A DNA stretch of 64,000 bases, from positions 62,001 through 126,000 of the forward strand of contig JBEKYM010000020.1 of the NCBI GenBank assembly GCA_049510975.1. The letters run 5' to 3'. This document shows, piece after piece, positions 25,751 to 33,458 of the stretch (the first letter of the stretch is position 1; every line of letters begins with the position of its first letter). The notes under the pieces are model-generated. The model searched no databases. It was not told where the DNA came from and saw only the letters and a program-made list of their open reading frames with translations. The position numbers were made by a program, and so were the translations under genes. This DNA comes from JAKACA01 sp049510975 (GTDB lineage Bacteria > Actinomycetota > Acidimicrobiia > Acidimicrobiales > Bog-793).

Positions 25751-26104
25751 TCAGCTCGGTGGCATCGATTCGAAGAACGCCGCCGACACGCTCTTCGGCA
25801 CGACCATGGCCCAAGCATCGAGCACGAGCTCGCGCAGCTCGGTGGGCTCGAGGGCCGCCAAGCGCACCTGCACCCAGTTGTACCGCAGGTCCGAGGTGCT
25901 CGGCATGAGGAACTTGGCCGGTTCGGAGGCCACGAGGAGCTCACGCTCCTCCCTCGGGAAGCCAAAGCCCATCACCGTCTCGTCGCGGGAGAAGGCTAGG
26001 TACACGAGGCGACCGACACGAAACTTGACCCGGTCTCGCACGAGGACCTCGTAGGACCGCGGCAGGGTTGCGGCGAGCGCCCGCACGTCGTCGATCGTCA
26101 CCAC
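25751..26104 (-). CDS. MmcQ/YjbR-family small protein
   Basis: 117 residues with a GTG start at 26104 (a second in-frame GTG follows at 26101). The YjbR/MmcQ fold is shown by LPRSYEVLVRDRVKFRVGRLVYLAFS at the N-terminus, MGFGFPREERELLVASEPAKF in the middle, and LRYNWVQVRLAALEPTELRELVLDAW at the end. These proteins have a CyaY-like fold and are often called DNA-binding, but their function is not established. It is divergent from the methyltransferase with 46 bases between the starts. The frame further upstream is not typical of the family and was left out. Confidence 0.75.
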   Translation of the reverse strand: MVTIDDVRALAATLPRSYEVLVRDRVKFRVGRLVYLAFSRDETVMGFGFPREERELLVASEPAKFLMPSTSDLRYNWVQVRLAALEPTELRELVLDAWAMVVPKSVSAAFFESMPPS

Positions 26105-26150
26105 ACCTGCAGTCTGCCCGCGCCGTGGCACCTCCAGTAGCGTCGCCGAC

Positions 26151-27035
26151 GTGACCGACTTCGAGCAGGACGACCTCGACTTGCCGCTCTCCCATCTGGC
26201 GCCGCCGGCCAAAGCCAAGCGGGCCGCCAGCTTCGGTGAGGTCGCCTCGCAGTACGAGCGCTACCGCCCCGGGCCGCCGGCGGCGGCCGTGGAGTGGGTG
26301 CTGCCGGATCACGTCGAGCGGGTCGTCGACCTCGGCGCCGGGACTGGCGCCCTCACGCGGTTGCTCCTCGGTAAGGCAGACGAGGTGGTCGCCGTCGAGC
26401 CCGACGACCGCATGCGGTCCGTGCTCGTCGACCAGATCCCGGCCGCCCGAGCCGTTGCCGGGCGGGGCGAGTCGATTCCACTGCCCGACGCCAGCGTCGA
26501 TGCGGTGCTTGCGTCGGCGTCGTGGCATTGGATGGACCTCGTTCCCACCCTCGAGGAGGTCGCCCGCGTGCTCGTGCCCGGCGGTGTGCTCGCTGCGATG
26601 TGGTCGGGACCAGATCCCGACGGCGGGTTTCTCGTTCAAGCCCAAGCGCTGCTTGCCGAGCAGGGCCGCAGAGACGGCGGCCGACCCGAGGAGCCGCTTC
26701 CCGAGGGCACGAGCGCCGCCGATGTCCCCGAGGCCGATCTCGCTGCGCTCGTCCTCGGTGACTCACGCCGGCCGAACCCGCGTCTCGAGATCCCCCCGGG
26801 TGTTCCCTTCGCACAGCCTGAGCACGAGGTCTTCGCCTGGGACATCGCCCTCAACGCCGACGAGCTGATCGGCCTGCTCGGCACGTTCAGCTGGATCATC
26901 ACCATGCCGGAGGACCTCCGCTTGCGAGTCCTGGCCGAAGCCCGCAGGCTGCTGCGGGAGTTTCTCGGCCTCGAGGGAACCGCCACGATCGAGGTGGCGT
27001 ATCAGGCCGAAGTTTGGCGATCCCGGCGGGCCTGA
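26151..27035 (+). CDS. class I SAM-dependent methyltransferase
   Basis: 294 residues. FGEVASQYERYRPGPP opens a methyltransferase_11-type domain; motif I is VVDLGAGTGALTRLLL, the ribose-binding acid is in VVAVEPDDRM, and motif II/III are DAVLASASWHWMD and ARVLVPGGVLAAMW. The substrate is not recognisable; proteins of this layout include small-molecule methyltransferases. The C-terminal 110 residues are a variable cap. The GTG start has no ribosome site and TAGCGT (26138-26143) ends 7 bases before it, consistent with a leaderless mRNA. Confidence 0.82.
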   Translation: MTDFEQDDLDLPLSHLAPPAKAKRAASFGEVASQYERYRPGPPAAAVEWVLPDHVERVVDLGAGTGALTRLLLGKADEVVAVEPDDRMRSVLVDQIPAARAVAGRGESIPLPDASVDAVLASASWHWMDLVPTLEEVARVLVPGGVLAAMWSGPDPDGGFLVQAQALLAEQGRRDGGRPEEPLPEGTSAADVPEADLAALVLGDSRRPNPRLEIPPGVPFAQPEHEVFAWDIALNADELIGLLGTFSWIITMPEDLRLRVLAEARRLLREFLGLEGTATIEVAYQAEVWRSRRA

Positions 27036-27069
27036 ACTTGGAATGTCTGACCCGTTGATCAGTTAGCTA

Positions 27070-27111
27070 TTGACATTAGCCTAATGGCTATGTAGTCTAG
27101 CCTCATGGCTA
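27070..27111 (+). promoter_or_regulatory. leaderless promoter with twin palindromic operator of the hydrolase-tetR operon
   Basis: TTGACA (27070-27075) and TAGTCT (27093-27098) are 17 bases apart, and ATG 27105 follows after 6 bases. Two related dyads, TAGCCTAATGGCTA (27077-27090) and TAGCCTCATGGCTA (27098-27111), are spaced exactly 21 bases centre to centre and cover the spacer and the start codon. This is the arrangement expected for two TetR dimers on one face of the helix, and a tetR gene is the second gene of the operon. Confidence 0.75.
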
Positions 27112-27938
27112 CCAACCACTTGAACTCGACACCGCGTACGGCCTATCTCGCCCGCCCAGGCGGCCGAATCGCCTACGACGTCGGCGGCGACGGCCCGCTC
27201 GTCGTCCTCGTTCCCGGTATGGGCGACCTACGCGCCGCCTACCGCTTCCTTGCGCCCGCCCTGCGGGCAGCCGGTTACACCGTCGCCTGCACCGACCTTC
27301 GAGGCCACGGCGACAGCGACGCCTCCTTTGCCTCATATGGCGACGCAGAGACCGCCGGCGACATCGCCGCCCTCATCGAAGAGCTCGGTGGCTCCGCCAC
27401 CATCGTCGGCAACTCGATGGGAGCGGGCGCAGGCGCCCTGGTCGCCGCAGAGGAGCCCCAGCTCGTCCGCGGCCTTGTGCTCGTGGGTCCGTTCGTCCGC
27501 GACGCCGAGATGAGTGCTCTCCAGCGCTTGCTCCTCCGAGTCGCCATGGTGCCGGCCTGGGCGGCCTGGTCATGGAAGGCCTACCTGCCCAAGCTGTATG
27601 CCGGTCGCCGGCCGGAGGACTTCGGCGAGTACCGCGCCGGCGTCATCGCAAGCCTCCGCCGTCCGGGCTATGCCAAGGCCTTCTCGCTCACGACGCAGAC
27701 GAGCCATGCCGCCGTCGAGGGGCGTCTGCCGGCAGTCAGCGTGCCCTGCCTGATCGTGATGGGCGGGCAGGACCCTGACTTCCCTGATCCAAAGGTGGAG
27801 GCGGACTGGATCGCCTCCACCGTCGGCGGCCAAGTCGTCATGGTGCCCGACTGCGGGCACTACCCACAGTCGCAGCAGCCCGACATCACGACCCAAGCGG
27901 TCTTGGGGTTCCTCGAAACGACGAGCCCGCGTGCCTAG
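27105..27938 (+). CDS. alpha/beta hydrolase
   Basis: 277 residues. The fold is evident from VVLVPGMGDLRAAYRFLAP (oxyanion loop), TDLRGHGDSD, the nucleophile elbow GNSMGAGAG with catalytic Ser, the acid in MGGQDPDFPDP, and the His in VPDCGHYPQ. The cap region (about residues 140-190) is helical and rich in Trp/Arg. It is an esterase, lactonase or similar; the substrate is not deducible. Expression is under the twin operator overlapping its start, and the tetR gene overlaps its last 8 bases, so its substrate or product may be the inducer. Confidence 0.85.
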   Translation: MATNHLNSTPRTAYLARPGGRIAYDVGGDGPLVVLVPGMGDLRAAYRFLAPALRAAGYTVACTDLRGHGDSDASFASYGDAETAGDIAALIEELGGSATIVGNSMGAGAGALVAAEEPQLVRGLVLVGPFVRDAEMSALQRLLLRVAMVPAWAAWSWKAYLPKLYAGRRPEDFGEYRAGVIASLRRPGYAKAFSLTTQTSHAAVEGRLPAVSVPCLIVMGGQDPDFPDPKVEADWIASTVGGQVVMVPDCGHYPQSQQPDITTQAVLGFLETTSPRA

Positions 27939-28524
27939 GGCCGGGCTGAGCGAGACGCGTGTCGTGGAAGAGGCCGAGCGCATCGCCGACGAGACGGGCT
28001 TGGCCCAGCTGACGCTCGCGGCCCTCGCCGAGCGCCTCGGCGTCCGCCAGCCCTCGTTGTACAAGCACGTCGACGGCATGGAGGCACTGCAGCGCAGCAT
28101 CGCCATACGGGCTAAGACCGAGCTGGGCGAGATCCTCGCCCGGGCGGCCGTGGGTCGCTCGGGCGGTGATGCCATCACGGCGATGTCGAGCGCCTACCGG
28201 GCGTGGGCGCTCGCTCACCCCGGTCGCTACGCCGCCACTCAGCGTCCCTCGGCGCCCGCCGACTCCGAAGCGACCGCTGCCGACGCCGCCGTCGTGCAGA
28301 TCGTGCTCGACGTCCTGTCCGGCTACGAGCTCCGCGACGACGACGCCATCGACGCCGCTCGCGCCATGCGATCTGCCTTGCACGGGTTCGTCACGCTCGA
28401 GATGGGCGGTGGCTTCGGACTGCCGGCGAGTGTCGATCGCAGCTTCGACCGGCTGATCAACGGGCTCGTGACGGCGTTCTCCAACTGGTCCGAGCAGGTG
28501 GCGGCATCCGGCCGGGGCACCTGA
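27931..28524 (+). CDS. TetR-family repressor, likely autoregulated
   Basis: 197 residues from GTG 27931, which overlaps the hydrolase stop by 8 bases. The N-terminal helix-turn-helix is typical (VEEAERIADETGLAQLTLAALAERLGV followed by RQPSLYKHVDGMEALQR). The C-terminal ligand domain resembles the TetR_C_33 type (AYRAWALAHPGRYAATQR, then MRSALHGFVTLEMGGGFGLP). The 14-base dyads at 27077-27111 are its likely sites, which would make this a self-limiting hydrolase/repressor operon. Ligand unknown; probably a small hydrophobic compound that the hydrolase attacks. Confidence 0.85.
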   Translation: MPRAGLSETRVVEEAERIADETGLAQLTLAALAERLGVRQPSLYKHVDGMEALQRSIAIRAKTELGEILARAAVGRSGGDAITAMSSAYRAWALAHPGRYAATQRPSAPADSEATAADAAVVQIVLDVLSGYELRDDDAIDAARAMRSALHGFVTLEMGGGFGLPASVDRSFDRLINGLVTAFSNWSEQVAASGRGT

Positions 28525-28685
28525 GCCCGACTGCGTGGTGACGCCGGCACGGACGGCCCGTCGGGTCATCCGGCCGGGAGATGGGGTCTTCCGGCCCTGG
28601 GCGGTCGGGATCGTCGGCGTCATTCTCATTCGTGGGCGACAGAGCATGTTCGTGTCGCCGAGACCGCTGAGGAGGAGCATCGCCG

Positions 28686-28922
28686 ATGAAGGTGTGGATC
28701 GACCAGGAGCTCTGCACAGGCGACGGCCTGTGCGAGGAGATCTGCCCGCCCGTGTTCGTCCTCTGCGATGACGGCTTGTCCTATGTCAAGCAAGGCGACA
28801 CCGTGATGCGCACGCCCGGCGGCGAAGCCCAGATGGCGATCGTTCCCCCCGAGCTCGAGGACGACGCCAAGGAAGCCGCCGAGGAGTGCCCAGGCGAGTG
28901 CATCTTCGTCGTTGCCGAGTGA
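28686..28922 (+). CDS. single-cluster ferredoxin with Asp in place of one cluster Cys
   Basis: 78 residues; AGGAGG upstream of ATG 28686. The cluster motif is C10-TGDGL-C16-EEI-C20-P with the last Cys in EECPGECIF. The position normally held by the second Cys of a four-Cys motif is Asp13, so the cluster is a 3Fe-4S, or a 4Fe-4S with Asp as ligand, as in known archaeal and actinobacterial ferredoxins. Such proteins commonly serve cytochrome P450s, but no P450 or reductase is near. It stands alone between the tetR gene and the hxlR gene. Confidence 0.88.
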   Translation: MKVWIDQELCTGDGLCEEICPPVFVLCDDGLSYVKQGDTVMRTPGGEAQMAIVPPELEDDAKEAAEECPGECIFVVAE

Positions 28923-28965
28923 CCCGAGCGTGCCGGCTGCGCGCGCCGGCGGCGCGGGCCGGCGA

Positions 28966-29310
28966 CTACGAGCCGGTCAAGTGCTCCTGTGCCCAACGGC
29001 CGAGCTCGTCGAGTGCCGGCCGGAGCGCTTCGCCCCGGGGCGTCAGGCGATACTCGACGCCGACCGGCGGACCGGCGAGCACGGTTCGTTCGATCAAGCC
29101 CGCTGCGGTCAGCTCGTTGAGCCGTTCCGACAACATCCGCTCGCTCACGCCGTTGACTTGGTGGGAGATCGCGGTGAAGCGGGCCGGTCCCGACAACAGC
29201 GTCCCGACGATCAGGCCGCTCCAGCGCTTCCCGAGCAGAGCGAAGACGGCCGTCAGGAGATCACAGCTGATGGGATCGTGCCTTGCCGCCTCGCGTGAGC
29301 CCTGCCTCAT
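28966..29310 (-). CDS. HxlR-family winged-helix regulator
   Basis: 114 residues. The family marks are ISCDLLTAVFALLGKRWSGL near the start (with the conserved redox-candidate Cys16), ISHQVNGVSERMLSERLNEL for the recognition helix and RLTPRGEALRPALDELGRWA for the dimer helix. Several HxlR proteins sense quinones, aldehydes or hypochlorite through this Cys. It is divergent from a DoxX-type gene, a frequent pair, with a TTAAGTT direct repeat between. TAAGAT (29323-29318, minus strand) ends 7 bases before ATG 29310, so the mRNA is probably leaderless. Confidence 0.85.
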   Translation of the reverse strand: MRQGSREAARHDPISCDLLTAVFALLGKRWSGLIVGTLLSGPARFTAISHQVNGVSERMLSERLNELTAAGLIERTVLAGPPVGVEYRLTPRGEALRPALDELGRWAQEHLTGS

Positions 29311-29331
29311 GGCGCCGATCTTACAGCAGAC

Positions 29332-29357
29332 TTAAGTTTAGGGGCTTCTGTTAAGTT
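29332..29357. promoter_or_regulatory. candidate HxlR operator (TTAAGTT direct repeat)
   Basis: TTAAGTT occurs at 29332-29338 and 29351-29357, 19 bases apart; the first is part of the dyad ACTTAAGT (29330-29337). The AT-rich repeat stands out in GC-rich surroundings and lies between the divergent hxlR and doxX genes, as expected for the site of the encoded regulator. Confidence 0.5.
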
Positions 29358-29391
29358 AGCGAGGACACGAGACGACGGAAGGACATCCACC

Positions 29392-29970
29392 ATGCGCAAC
29401 TCCGCACTGCTCGGGCTACGCCTGACGCTCGGCGGCTATCTGGCGGTGCACGGCGCCCAGAAGCTGTTCGGCAGCTTTGACGGCCCCGGCCTCGAGAAGG
29501 CGGGCGCCGGCTTCGAGCATCTCGGGCTGCAGCCAGGCAAGGCGTTTGCGGCCCTGGCCGGCAGTTCGGAGCTGGCAGGAGGTGTCCTCACCGCCATCGG
29601 GGCGGCCTATCCGGTCGGGCCGCTTGCCCTCGCCGGGGCGATGAGCGTCGCCTCCCTCGCCCACCTCGAGAAGGGGCCGATGCTGCAGAAGGGCGGTTAC
29701 GAGCTGCCAGCCACGAACATGGTTGCCGCCCTCGCCCTCATCGGTACCGGACCCGGCCGTTTCAGCTTCGACCACGCGACGGGGCTCCGGCTCCCGAAGG
29801 CACTCACTCGCCTTGCCGTCCTCGGAACGACCGTCCTCACCGTCTACAGCGCCGCCAAGGTCGTGCAGAGCAAGCAGGGTCTCGCCGCGGCGGCAGACGC
29901 CTCGGCCGAAGACACACCGACCGAGCCGGCCGTCATCGACGACGACGGGACGGGCACGGACGCCGAGTAG
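29392..29970 (+). CDS. DoxX-family membrane protein
   Basis: 192 residues with four hydrophobic helices. ALLGLRLTLGGYLAVHGAQKLFGSF is the hallmark N-terminus of DoxX, followed by HLGLQPGKAFAALAGSSELAGGVLTAIG. The last 45 residues are cytoplasmic and acidic. AAGGA upstream of ATG 29392 supports the start. DoxX proteins are linked to quinone or oxidative-stress metabolism. Control by the divergent HxlR protein is likely. A strong hairpin terminator follows at 30043. Confidence 0.85.
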   Translation: MRNSALLGLRLTLGGYLAVHGAQKLFGSFDGPGLEKAGAGFEHLGLQPGKAFAALAGSSELAGGVLTAIGAAYPVGPLALAGAMSVASLAHLEKGPMLQKGGYELPATNMVAALALIGTGPGRFSFDHATGLRLPKALTRLAVLGTTVLTVYSAAKVVQSKQGLAAAADASAEDTPTEPAVIDDDGTGTDAE

Positions 29971-30042
29971 CCCGGAGCAGCCGGCCTGCGGAGCGCTCGG
30001 GCCGGGGGCGCGGCGGCGCCGGTCCGAACAGCGACGCGAAGG

Positions 30043-30070
30043 AGGGGCGCCCGGAGAACCGGGCGCCCCT
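30043..30070. terminator. bidirectional hairpin terminator between doxX and the sedolisin gene
   Basis: AGGGGCGCCCGG (30043-30054) and CCGGGCGCCCCT (30059-30070) form a perfect 12-base stem with an AGAA loop. It lies between the convergent doxX and sedolisin genes. Confidence 0.8.
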
Positions 30071-30091
30071 CTCTTCAGCGGTGATGCTCGT

Positions 30092-31978
30092 CTACCCGAA
30101 GGTGCTCAGGAATGCCGAGCCGTTCGGGGTCCCGATCCCGGTGACGTCGTCGTACCCGGCCGTGACCGAGAGAGACGTGTCGTGGTCCTGGGTGACGAGG
30201 AAGTTGAGCCCGGGGCCTTCCGAGAAGACGAGAGCGATCGCCTTGAGCGACGGCGTGACGTCGTGGAAGGCGTCCGTGCCTGCCTCCGAGTACAGCAGCG
30301 GGTTGGCAAAGCCGATCGGAGCTGACCGGTACTGATCCGCCAGCGCCAGCATGCCGGCGAACAGCGGCGAGGCCAGGCTCGTGCCACCCCACGTCTGGTG
30401 CTGCTGGACGCCGTCAGAGGTGATGACGATCGAGAAGCCCGTGAACGGGTCCGCCAAGGCGGAGACGTCCGGCACCACCCGTGTCGGGCTGCCATAGGTG
30501 TCCGACAAGCTGGTCGGGACGACACCGTCCTGATATGCAGGCTCGGCGAAGACGTGGCTCGGGCCACCGCCCGCACCTGCGTAGAAGAAGCCGGGAAGTG
30601 CCGGGCTGTACGCAGGCGAGCCGGTCGCCTGGGCGATGTCGTTGCCCCATCCGGTCTCGGAGATGTAGTTGTCCGCCTTGCCGAGGGCCAGTGACGTGCC
30701 ACCGACTGCGGTCACCCACGGGTCAGACCCTGGGAATGACGGCTGCGTCTCACCGGTCTGGGTGAGCAGGTCCCCATCGTCACCGGACGAGAAGCCGAAG
30801 CCGATACCCTCGGCCGCTCCCTGCACGAAGATGGCTTGCTCGGCAGCGATGTGGTTCGGTGGCAGGTTCTCTCCGCCGTTCGACCAGGAGTCGGTCACCT
30901 GGTCCGCCAGGTGGTGAGCGACGACCTTGTTGAGAGCGTCGAAGAGGCCGGCGCCACAGTTCTCGCCACCCACGTAGTTGATCGTCGCACCAGGAGCGAT
31001 CGTGTGGACGGCCTCGATGTCGATCGTCTCCTCGACACTCCAGTCACCACAGAGCCTCTGGTCGTCGAACTTCGACGGGAGAATCTGGTTGAGCTGGCCC
31101 GGCTTGAACCCGGGGATACCTTCCTGGCGGCTGAAGGCGTTGGCGTCGGCCACGATCGTGGGCGAGGCGTAGGCGTCGGTGATGGCCACCGTCACGCCGG
31201 TGCCGTCGTTGCCAGAAGCGATCGCCGAGCTGACGCCGTAGGCGCCCTCGAGCTGCGTGGCGGTGTACCCACAGATGTAGGTGGGGAACTTGTTCAGGCC
31301 ATAGGCCTTCGGCATGTGAGCCTGGTGCTGGCCGTAGTAGTGCGAGCAGTCAACCTGCTTGCTGCCCGTGCCGGGCGCGCTCGGCTTGACGGCGGCGCTG
31401 ACGTCGTCGGGACGCGTCATGAGCGCACCGTCGTCGAGACCCACGACGGCGAGGATGTCCCGTCCGACCGAGGCCGGCGTGCTGAGCGCCGTCGCCGGGG
31501 CCACGTAGCGACCGCCCTTGATGGCGTACCACTCGAGCGTCGTGCCGAAGGCCTGGTCGATCTTGGCAACGGTCCCGCTGGCGGCCACGTAACGGTTGTT
31601 GCTCGGGACGCCGGTGACGTGGAAGCCACTCGAACGCAGCCACTTCTCGATGGCGCCTACCTGCTTGGCCGTCGGGCTGAAGCGGGCGTTGAACTGCGCC
31701 GGCGTGAGGTAGTGCTCGTAGAGGGCGCTCTTCGGGTTGGAGACCTCACTGGCAAGGCGCGTAGCCGCGGCGGCATCGCGCAGGTCGAGGTTGACCTGGA
31801 AGCTCCGCGTCGTCGAGCCGGAGACGCGACCGACGGCGTGCGAAGCGGTGGCCCAGGCAGGCTGGGACCCGCTCAGGGTCGTGCGCGGCGATGCGGATGC
31901 CAGCGCAGGTGATGCGACGAGCGCAAGTCCCGCCACCAAGGTGACGGCGATCGCAGCTCGCCCGACGGACAGTTTCAC
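30092..31978 (-). CDS. secreted sedolisin (S53, kumamolisin-type) serine-carboxyl protease
   Basis: 628 residues; GAAGGGGGAAG upstream of ATG 31978. There is a signal peptide (AIAVTLVAGLALVASPALASAS), a pro-kumamolisin domain to about residue 200 (FNARFSPTAKQVGAIEKWLRS), and a catalytic domain. The catalytic Glu/Asp pair is in SVEETIDIEAVHTIAPGA, the oxyanion Asp in GFSSGDDGD, and Ser in WGGTSLASPLFAG. The calcium site is FHDVT plus YDDVTGIGTPNG near the end. Such enzymes work in acid and are released as pro-forms that cut themselves. An acid-tolerant or acid-environment lifestyle would fit, but one protease is not proof. Confidence 0.93.
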   Translation of the reverse strand: MKLSVGRAAIAVTLVAGLALVASPALASASPRTTLSGSQPAWATASHAVGRVSGSTTRSFQVNLDLRDAAAATRLASEVSNPKSALYEHYLTPAQFNARFSPTAKQVGAIEKWLRSSGFHVTGVPSNNRYVAASGTVAKIDQAFGTTLEWYAIKGGRYVAPATALSTPASVGRDILAVVGLDDGALMTRPDDVSAAVKPSAPGTGSKQVDCSHYYGQHQAHMPKAYGLNKFPTYICGYTATQLEGAYGVSSAIASGNDGTGVTVAITDAYASPTIVADANAFSRQEGIPGFKPGQLNQILPSKFDDQRLCGDWSVEETIDIEAVHTIAPGATINYVGGENCGAGLFDALNKVVAHHLADQVTDSWSNGGENLPPNHIAAEQAIFVQGAAEGIGFGFSSGDDGDLLTQTGETQPSFPGSDPWVTAVGGTSLALGKADNYISETGWGNDIAQATGSPAYSPALPGFFYAGAGGGPSHVFAEPAYQDGVVPTSLSDTYGSPTRVVPDVSALADPFTGFSIVITSDGVQQHQTWGGTSLASPLFAGMLALADQYRSAPIGFANPLLYSEAGTDAFHDVTPSLKAIALVFSEGPGLNFLVTQDHDTSLSVTAGYDDVTGIGTPNGSAFLSTFG

Positions 31979-32029
31979 GACTTCCCCCTTCGTGTGTGTG
32001 TCTCCGGCGACGATGCCGGACGGGTGAGA

Positions 32030-32209
32030 TTACCTCGTGTCGGGGCGGGCACCGTTCAGCGCCCTCGGCGCCGTCGCGCAGCCGATGCGGGAGTCGGCCA
32101 TTCCGTAATCGAGGTGCCAGGTCTCGTTGAACAGCACGAGACCCTGGGCGAAGCAGACGTCGTCGACTTGGCCGCGCAAGGCTCCGATCTCGCCGGCGAA
32201 GGAGCTCAC
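32030..32209 (-). CDS. small hypothetical protein overlapping the GH1 stop
   Basis: 59 residues from a GTG that shares GTGA with the GH1 stop (32209-32206) and ends with TAA at 32030. The frame has strong third-position GC and a protein-like composition, with VDDVCFAQGLVLFNETWHLD and MADSRIGCATAP, rather than the Arg/Pro-rich look of shadow frames. I do not recognise the family. The 4-base overlap suggests coupled translation with the GH1 glycosidase. It is too short for common ORF cut-offs and the region would otherwise look empty. Confidence 0.5.
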   Translation of the reverse strand: MSSFAGEIGALRGQVDDVCFAQGLVLFNETWHLDYGMADSRIGCATAPRALNGARPDTR

Positions 32210-33399
32210 TGCCTGGCTTGGCGCGCCAGCACGTCAGCGCTCGTCCGAACCCTGCGGGCCCGGTCGAGGAGCCCGAAGGACACGTCGAAACCGTGCAACC
32301 ACTCGTAGTTGTCGACCGCAGTCCAGTGGAAGAATCCGCGGACGTCGATGCCGTTCGCGACGGCACGGTTCACGACCTCGAGCCCTTCCTGCAGGTAACG
32401 GGCCCGGGCAGTATCGTCGTCGGTTCCGATCCCGTACTCCGCCACGAGCAGCGGCGTGCCAGGCAGCTCTGCGGCGAGACGCTCGAGCACGAGGCCGAGA
32501 CCCTCAGCCCAGATGCCGTAACCGAGCGGCGAGCGAGGGGCCTCGGGCGGGTAGGGCACCATATGACCGCCCGCCACGCCGATGGTGGCGTAATACGAGA
32601 AACCCAGCAGGTCGAACGACCCAGCCAGGTCCGGCCGGATCACCGGCGGCCGGCCCGGCAAGCGAAGGACTCCGTCGCGGAACAACCCGAGCCCGGCGTC
32701 CCAGTTCGCCGCTCGAAGGTTCGCCGCCATGGCGGCGGTTTCGGGCTCGTCGTCCAAGGGAACCTCGCAGGACAGACCGAAGATCGAGGCGACGGGTGCG
32801 CCGGTCCGCTTGAGGCGCACAGCTGCCTCGGCTGTCGCCAGCTGAATAGCCTCGGAGACGGCGGCCCACTCATCCCGGTCGTTGTGGCCGGGAGGCCATC
32901 CCCGGCCGCGGTAAGCCACCGTCGCGTAGTAATTGGTCTCGTTGACCGGTTGCCAGCCGCCGACAAGGTCGCCGAAGGTGTCGGCGACGAATTCCACGTG
33001 GCGCGCCCAGTAGCGCTCTCGGTTGCCATCGGCCAGGAACCCGCCCACCGCCGCGAACCATCGCGGGAGCGTGAAGTGGTGGAGGCACACCCAGGGGCTG
33101 ACACCTGCGTCGCGAGCCGAGATGAGCACGTTGCGGTAGTGCGCGACCGCCGCAGCGTCATGGACGCCCTCCGCCGGCTCGATCCGCGCCCACTCGATCG
33201 AGAGCCGATGGTGGCTCAACCCGAGTGCCGCCAAGAGCCGGAAGTCCTCGGCGAACCGCTCCGCGAACCCGTTGCCGTTCCCCGAAAGCGGCGCGTGCCC
33301 GCTTCGTTCCCAGTCCCACCAGTCCGACGAGGCCGCCGCCCCCTCGCACTGGGTCGAGGACGCCCCGGTTCCCCACATGAAGCCAACTGGCCAGTCCAC
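32206..33399 (-). CDS. glycoside hydrolase family 1 (beta-glucosidase type)
   Basis: 397 residues from GTG 33399; the frame is open upstream to 33501 but this would overlap the divergent acyl-CoA dehydrogenase-like gene. FMWGTGASSTQCEGA opens the barrel, HHRLSIEWARIEPAEG and PWVCLHHFTLPRW are family marks, the acid/base Glu is in GGWQPVNETNYY and the nucleophile Glu in LLVAEYGIG. FFHWTAVDNYEWLHGF is the aglycone/sugar-binding strand. At about 400 residues it is slightly shorter than usual (440-480), and the NEP and TENG motifs are altered. No signal peptide, so it acts on imported beta-glycosides. Confidence 0.88.
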   Translation of the reverse strand: MDWPVGFMWGTGASSTQCEGAAASSDWWDWERSGHAPLSGNGNGFAERFAEDFRLLAALGLSHHRLSIEWARIEPAEGVHDAAAVAHYRNVLISARDAGVSPWVCLHHFTLPRWFAAVGGFLADGNRERYWARHVEFVADTFGDLVGGWQPVNETNYYATVAYRGRGWPPGHNDRDEWAAVSEAIQLATAEAAVRLKRTGAPVASIFGLSCEVPLDDEPETAAMAANLRAANWDAGLGLFRDGVLRLPGRPPVIRPDLAGSFDLLGFSYYATIGVAGGHMVPYPPEAPRSPLGYGIWAEGLGLVLERLAAELPGTPLLVAEYGIGTDDDTARARYLQEGLEVVNRAVANGIDVRGFFHWTAVDNYEWLHGFDVSFGLLDRARRVRTSADVLARQARQ

Positions 33400-33458
33400 C
33401 AGCCCAGTATCGCCGAGGTTCGCCGAGCCGGCGCAAGCTGACCGGGTAGAACAGGGGC

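Noticed and set aside
23542..25908. 788-codon plus-strand ORF
   Set aside because: Antisense to the double-cyclase ATPase gene, without domains.
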